Source: Gramella sp. MAR_2010_147
Lineage (GTDB): Bacteria > Bacteroidota > Bacteroidia > Flavobacteriales > Flavobacteriaceae
Direction: 5' to 3'
Assembly: GCF_900105135.1 (NCBI RefSeq)
Contig: NZ_LT629741.1
Coordinates: 248,001 to 312,000, forward strand
Length of the DNA: 64,000 nucleotides
The position numbers and the translations under genes are program-made. A model generated the notes under the pieces. That model saw only the letters and a list, made by a program, of their open reading frames with translations, was not told the origin of the DNA and ran no database searches. This document shows positions 61,351-64,000 of the stretch, in pieces. Positions within the stretch are counted from its first letter, which is position 1; every line of letters starts with the position of its first letter.

Positions 61351-62040
61351 CTAGAAATTAGGACTAAGATTATATTCGTCGTAGAACTGGTCAAGAATTT
61401 CTATCACTTCGTCTTCTGTATCTACCACCTGTACCAGATCTATATCTACTGCGCTTATGTTTTTAAAACTATCTAGCAAGGTAGTTTTGATCCAATCTAC
61501 GAGACCTCCCCAGAACTCACTTCCTACCAGTATAATAGGGAATTTATCTATTTTATGCGTCTGGATGAGTGTGATCGCTTCAAAAAGTTCATCAAGGGTA
61601 CCAAAGCCTCCTGGCATTACTACAAACCCCTGGGAATACTTTACGAACATTACTTTACGCACAAAGAAATAATCAAAGTCTAAACTTTTATCATTATCAA
61701 TATAAGGATTGTCATGTTGTTCAAACGGTAATTCTATATTCAAGCCCACAGAAGTTCCTCCGGCAAGATGAGCACCTTTATTACCAGCTTCCATAATTCC
61801 CGGGCCACCACCAGTAATTACTCCATAGCCATGGTCAACTATTTTTTTAGCGACTCTTTCAGCCAGCTTATAGTACTTCATGTCTGGTTTGGTCCTTGCC
61901 GAACCAAAGATTGATACACATGGGCCAATTTGACTCAACTTTTCATAGCCGTTCACAAATTCTCCCATGATCTTAAAAATCGCCCAGGAATCGTTGGTCT
62001 TAATCTCGTTCCAGGCTTTATTTCTATTATGTGTCTTCAT
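61351..62040 (-). CDS. LOG-family (TIGR00730) Rossmann-fold protein
   Basis: The 229-residue protein has SIFGSARTKPD, GGGPGIMEAGNKGAHLAGG and the active-site motif PGGFGTLDELFEAITLIQT (PGGxGTxxE). LOG proteins split nucleoside 5'-monophosphates such as cytokinin ribotides or AMP into base and ribose 5-phosphate. Bacterial targets vary. It lies 12 bp downstream of uvrA on the same strand, so it is probably co-transcribed with it. Confidence 0.9.
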   Translation of the reverse strand: MKTHNRNKAWNEIKTNDSWAIFKIMGEFVNGYEKLSQIGPCVSIFGSARTKPDMKYYKLAERVAKKIVDHGYGVITGGGPGIMEAGNKGAHLAGGTSVGLNIELPFEQHDNPYIDNDKSLDFDYFFVRKVMFVKYSQGFVVMPGGFGTLDELFEAITLIQTHKIDKFPIILVGSEFWGGLVDWIKTTLLDSFKNISAVDIDLVQVVDTEDEVIEILDQFYDEYNLSPNF

Positions 62041-62052
62041 TATTTCATTTGG

Positions 62053-64000
62053 TTAGTTTAATTCCTTGCGAAGGAATTGTGCTGTATAGCTCTTCTTGTT
62101 TGTTATAATTTCTTCGGGTGTTCCAACGGCAACCACTTCGCCACCGCCTTTTCCACCTTCATAGCCAATATCAATAATATGGTCTGCCATCTTAATTACA
62201 TCTATATTATGTTCAATGATCAATACTGTATTACCTTTATTGGTCAGGCTGTTAAGAACATCCATCAAAACTCTAATATCTTCAAAATGCAAACCGGTTG
62301 TTGGCTCGTCTAATATATAGAAAGTATTTCCGGTATCTCTTTTAGAAAGCTCAGTCGCTAATTTTATACGCTGAGCCTCTCCGCCAGAAAGGGTGGTAGA
62401 TTGCTGCCCGAGACTAATATAGCCTAATCCAACATCCTGAATCGTTTTTAATTTTCTGAAGATTTTCGGGATATTCTCAAAGTACGGAATGGCTTCATCT
62501 ATCGTCATCTCAAGGATATCAGAAATTGATTTTCCTTTGTACCTGATTTCTAAAGTCTCTCTATTAAAACGCTTTCCCTGGCAGGTTTCACATTCCACAT
62601 AAACATCTGGAAGAAAATTCATTTCTATAACTCTTAGTCCGCCACCTTTACAGGTTTCACATCTTCCCCCTTTTACATTGAAGCTGAAACGTCCCGGTTT
62701 ATAGCCTCTTATAAGTGCCTCTGGTGTTTTAGCAAAAAGACTTCTTATTTCTGAAAATACGCCGGTATAAGTAGCAGGATTAGATCTTGGGGTACGGCCA
62801 ATAGGGTTCTGATTAATATCGATGACCTTATCCAGGTGATCAAGTCCTTTGATGCTTTTATAAGGTTTCGGCTTTTTTACTCCATTGAAATAATGAGCGT
62901 TCATAATGGGGTATAGGGTTTCGTTGATCAGGGTTGATTTTCCACTTCCGGAAACTCCGGTCACCGCAATCATTTTTCCTAAAGGAATACTGATGTTTAC
63001 TTTTTTAAGGTTATTACCAGTAGCTCCCTTCAGCTCTAATTTTTTTCCATTCCCTTTGCGTCGTTCTTTAGGAACAGGTATTTCTTTTTTTCCGCTAAGA
63101 TAATCTGCAGTGAGTGTGTCATGCTCCATAAGTTCAGCGGGAGTTCCTTCACTTATGATCTCTCCACCGTGTTTTCCTGCTCGCGGTCCAATATCAATAA
63201 CATGATCTGCCCTTTCAATCATGTCCTTATCATGTTCAACCACAATAACTGTATTGCCAATATCACGAAGTGACTCCAGAGAATTGATCAATTTTTCATT
63301 ATCTCTCTGGTGTAGCCCAATACTTGGTTCGTCTAGAATATATAAAACCCCGACTAACTGAGAACCTATTTGAGTAGCCAGTCTAATTCTTTGGGCTTCA
63401 CCACCTGAAAGTGATTTTGAACCACGATTTAAATTAAGATATGTTAACCCTACATCAAGTAAAAATTGAAGCCTGGTTCTAATTTCTTTGATAACCTCTT
63501 CTGCGATCTGTAATTGTTTTTGACTAAGATGTTTTTCAATTCCATCAAACCAGTTAAAAAGATCTGTAATATCAAGCTGAGATAATTCAGCGATATTCTT
63601 GTTGTAGATCTTAAAATATAAGGCTTCTTTCTTAAGTCTGGAGCCTTCACATTCAGGACAAATTACTTTATCCATATACTCTTTGGACCATCTTCTTAAA
63701 GAAGTTGAGTCATTATTTCTATAGGTGGTCTCAATAAATGTGGCAACTCCTTCAAAATCTATTTTATAATCCCTGGTGATTCCAAGTGATTTAGACTCCC
63801 GGGAGAATTTCTCTTTTCCTCCATGCAGGATCATTTGCAGGGCATCTTCCGGGATTTTTTTAATAGGATCGTTTAAACTAAAATCAAACCTTTCTGAAAT
63901 TAGTTCTAACTGTGAGAATATCCAGTTCTTTTTTTGTGGACCGTGAGGAGCCAAACCACCATTCTTGATAGACTTTGAAGGGTCTGGAATGATCTTACTG
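62053..64000 (-). CDS. uvrA: Excinuclease ABC subunit A (3' part; runs off the window)
   Basis: About 649 residues of the C-terminal part of UvrA are present. The open frame continues through 64000 (PDPSKSIKNGGLAPHGP is typical internal UvrA sequence), so the apparent TTG at 63954 is not the start. Visible features are CPECEGSRLK, the first ABC signature LSGGEAQRIRLATQ, the second Walker A GVSGSGKST, the zinc motif CETCKGGG...CETCQGKR and the second signature LSGGEAQRIKLATE. It recognises DNA damage in nucleotide-excision repair. The N-terminal third lies beyond the window. Confidence 0.97.
   Translation of the reverse strand, partial: SKIIPDPSKSIKNGGLAPHGPQKKNWIFSQLELISERFDFSLNDPIKKIPEDALQMILHGGKEKFSRESKSLGITRDYKIDFEGVATFIETTYRNNDSTSLRRWSKEYMDKVICPECEGSRLKKEALYFKIYNKNIAELSQLDITDLFNWFDGIEKHLSQKQLQIAEEVIKEIRTRLQFLLDVGLTYLNLNRGSKSLSGGEAQRIRLATQIGSQLVGVLYILDEPSIGLHQRDNEKLINSLESLRDIGNTVIVVEHDKDMIERADHVIDIGPRAGKHGGEIISEGTPAELMEHDTLTADYLSGKKEIPVPKERRKGNGKKLELKGATGNNLKKVNISIPLGKMIAVTGVSGSGKSTLINETLYPIMNAHYFNGVKKPKPYKSIKGLDHLDKVIDINQNPIGRTPRSNPATYTGVFSEIRSLFAKTPEALIRGYKPGRFSFNVKGGRCETCKGGGLRVIEMNFLPDVYVECETCQGKRFNRETLEIRYKGKSISDILEMTIDEAIPYFENIPKIFRKLKTIQDVGLGYISLGQQSTTLSGGEAQRIKLATELSKRDTGNTFYILDEPTTGLHFEDIRVLMDVLNSLTNKGNTVLIIEHNIDVIKMADHIIDIGYEGGKGGGEVVAVGTPEEIITNKKSYTAQFLRKELN

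Noticed and set aside
63450..64000. TTG at 63954 as the uvrA start
   Set aside because: The frame stays open to the window edge with sequence typical of the UvrA interior, and the N-terminal nucleotide-binding half is missing, so the gene is cut by the window.

Overview
This is a 64 kb chromosomal window from a member of the Flavobacteriaceae (Bacteroidetes), most likely a marine Gramella/Christiangramia-like genus (the genus is an inference from overall resemblance). The evidence is as follows. Promoters carry the Bacteroidetes -7 box TAnnTTTG. Most genes lack Shine-Dalgarno sites. A+T is high. Lipoproteins and Sec-exported proteins end in SQ, AQ or SC motifs. Several gene types are typical of the group: a fused E1 alpha/beta dehydrogenase, DUF2853, DUF2059, an N-acyl-ornithine type carbamoyltransferase and a compact men cluster. 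I see no tRNA, rRNA, CRISPR array, prophage or insertion sequence. The window is core chromosome.

Layout. 0-6.6 kb: a YifB/ComM-like ATPase, then an apparent operon of a DUF2891 lipoprotein, a divergent Nramp-like transporter and 5-oxoprolinase PxpA-PxpB-PxpC. 6.7-10.9 kb: a small protein, a seven-helix membrane protein, a NarL-type two-component pair and a GNAT/nitrilase fusion. 11.4-18.2 kb: a tightly coupled ilvD-ilvB-ilvN-ilvC-ilvA operon. 18.2-28.2 kb: the arginine operon GNAT-argG-argC-proC-argD-argF'-argB-argE-argH. 28.3-32.6 kb, minus strand: leuA-leuC-leuD-leuB. Together 11-33 kb is a nearly continuous block for branched-chain amino acids and arginine.

32.8-47.4 kb is mixed housekeeping: a helical-repeat protein, an EamA permease, a membrane class III cyclase, a zinc metallopeptidase, an RluA-type pseudouridine synthase, panB, an NTF2-like secreted protein, an FGE/sulfatase-modifying-type lipoprotein, a CPBP protease, sdaA, dnaK, a lipoprotein and a second divergent Nramp. 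47.5-54.8 kb holds menaquinone genes (a MenI-like thioesterase, menF, menD, menB) interspersed with an esterase, DUF2853, a CvfB-like protein and DUF2059. 54.9-64 kb, minus strand: an alpha/beta hydrolase, the fused thiamine-dependent E1, a proteolytically dead M1-like domain fused to an outer-membrane barrel, a LOG-family protein and the 3' two-thirds of uvrA, which runs off the right edge.

The most striking signal is the 338 bp leader in front of the arginine operon. It encodes a 20-residue peptide with five arginines. The 5' arm of a terminator stem lies inside that peptide's codons, and the terminator ends in seven T's. A second Arg-rich mini-ORF and a second T-run follow before the first structural gene. 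This looks like ribosome-mediated, possibly tandem, attenuation of arginine synthesis. The gaps inside the arginine operon are filled with dispersed palindromic repeats, two of which supply the stop codons of argD and argE.
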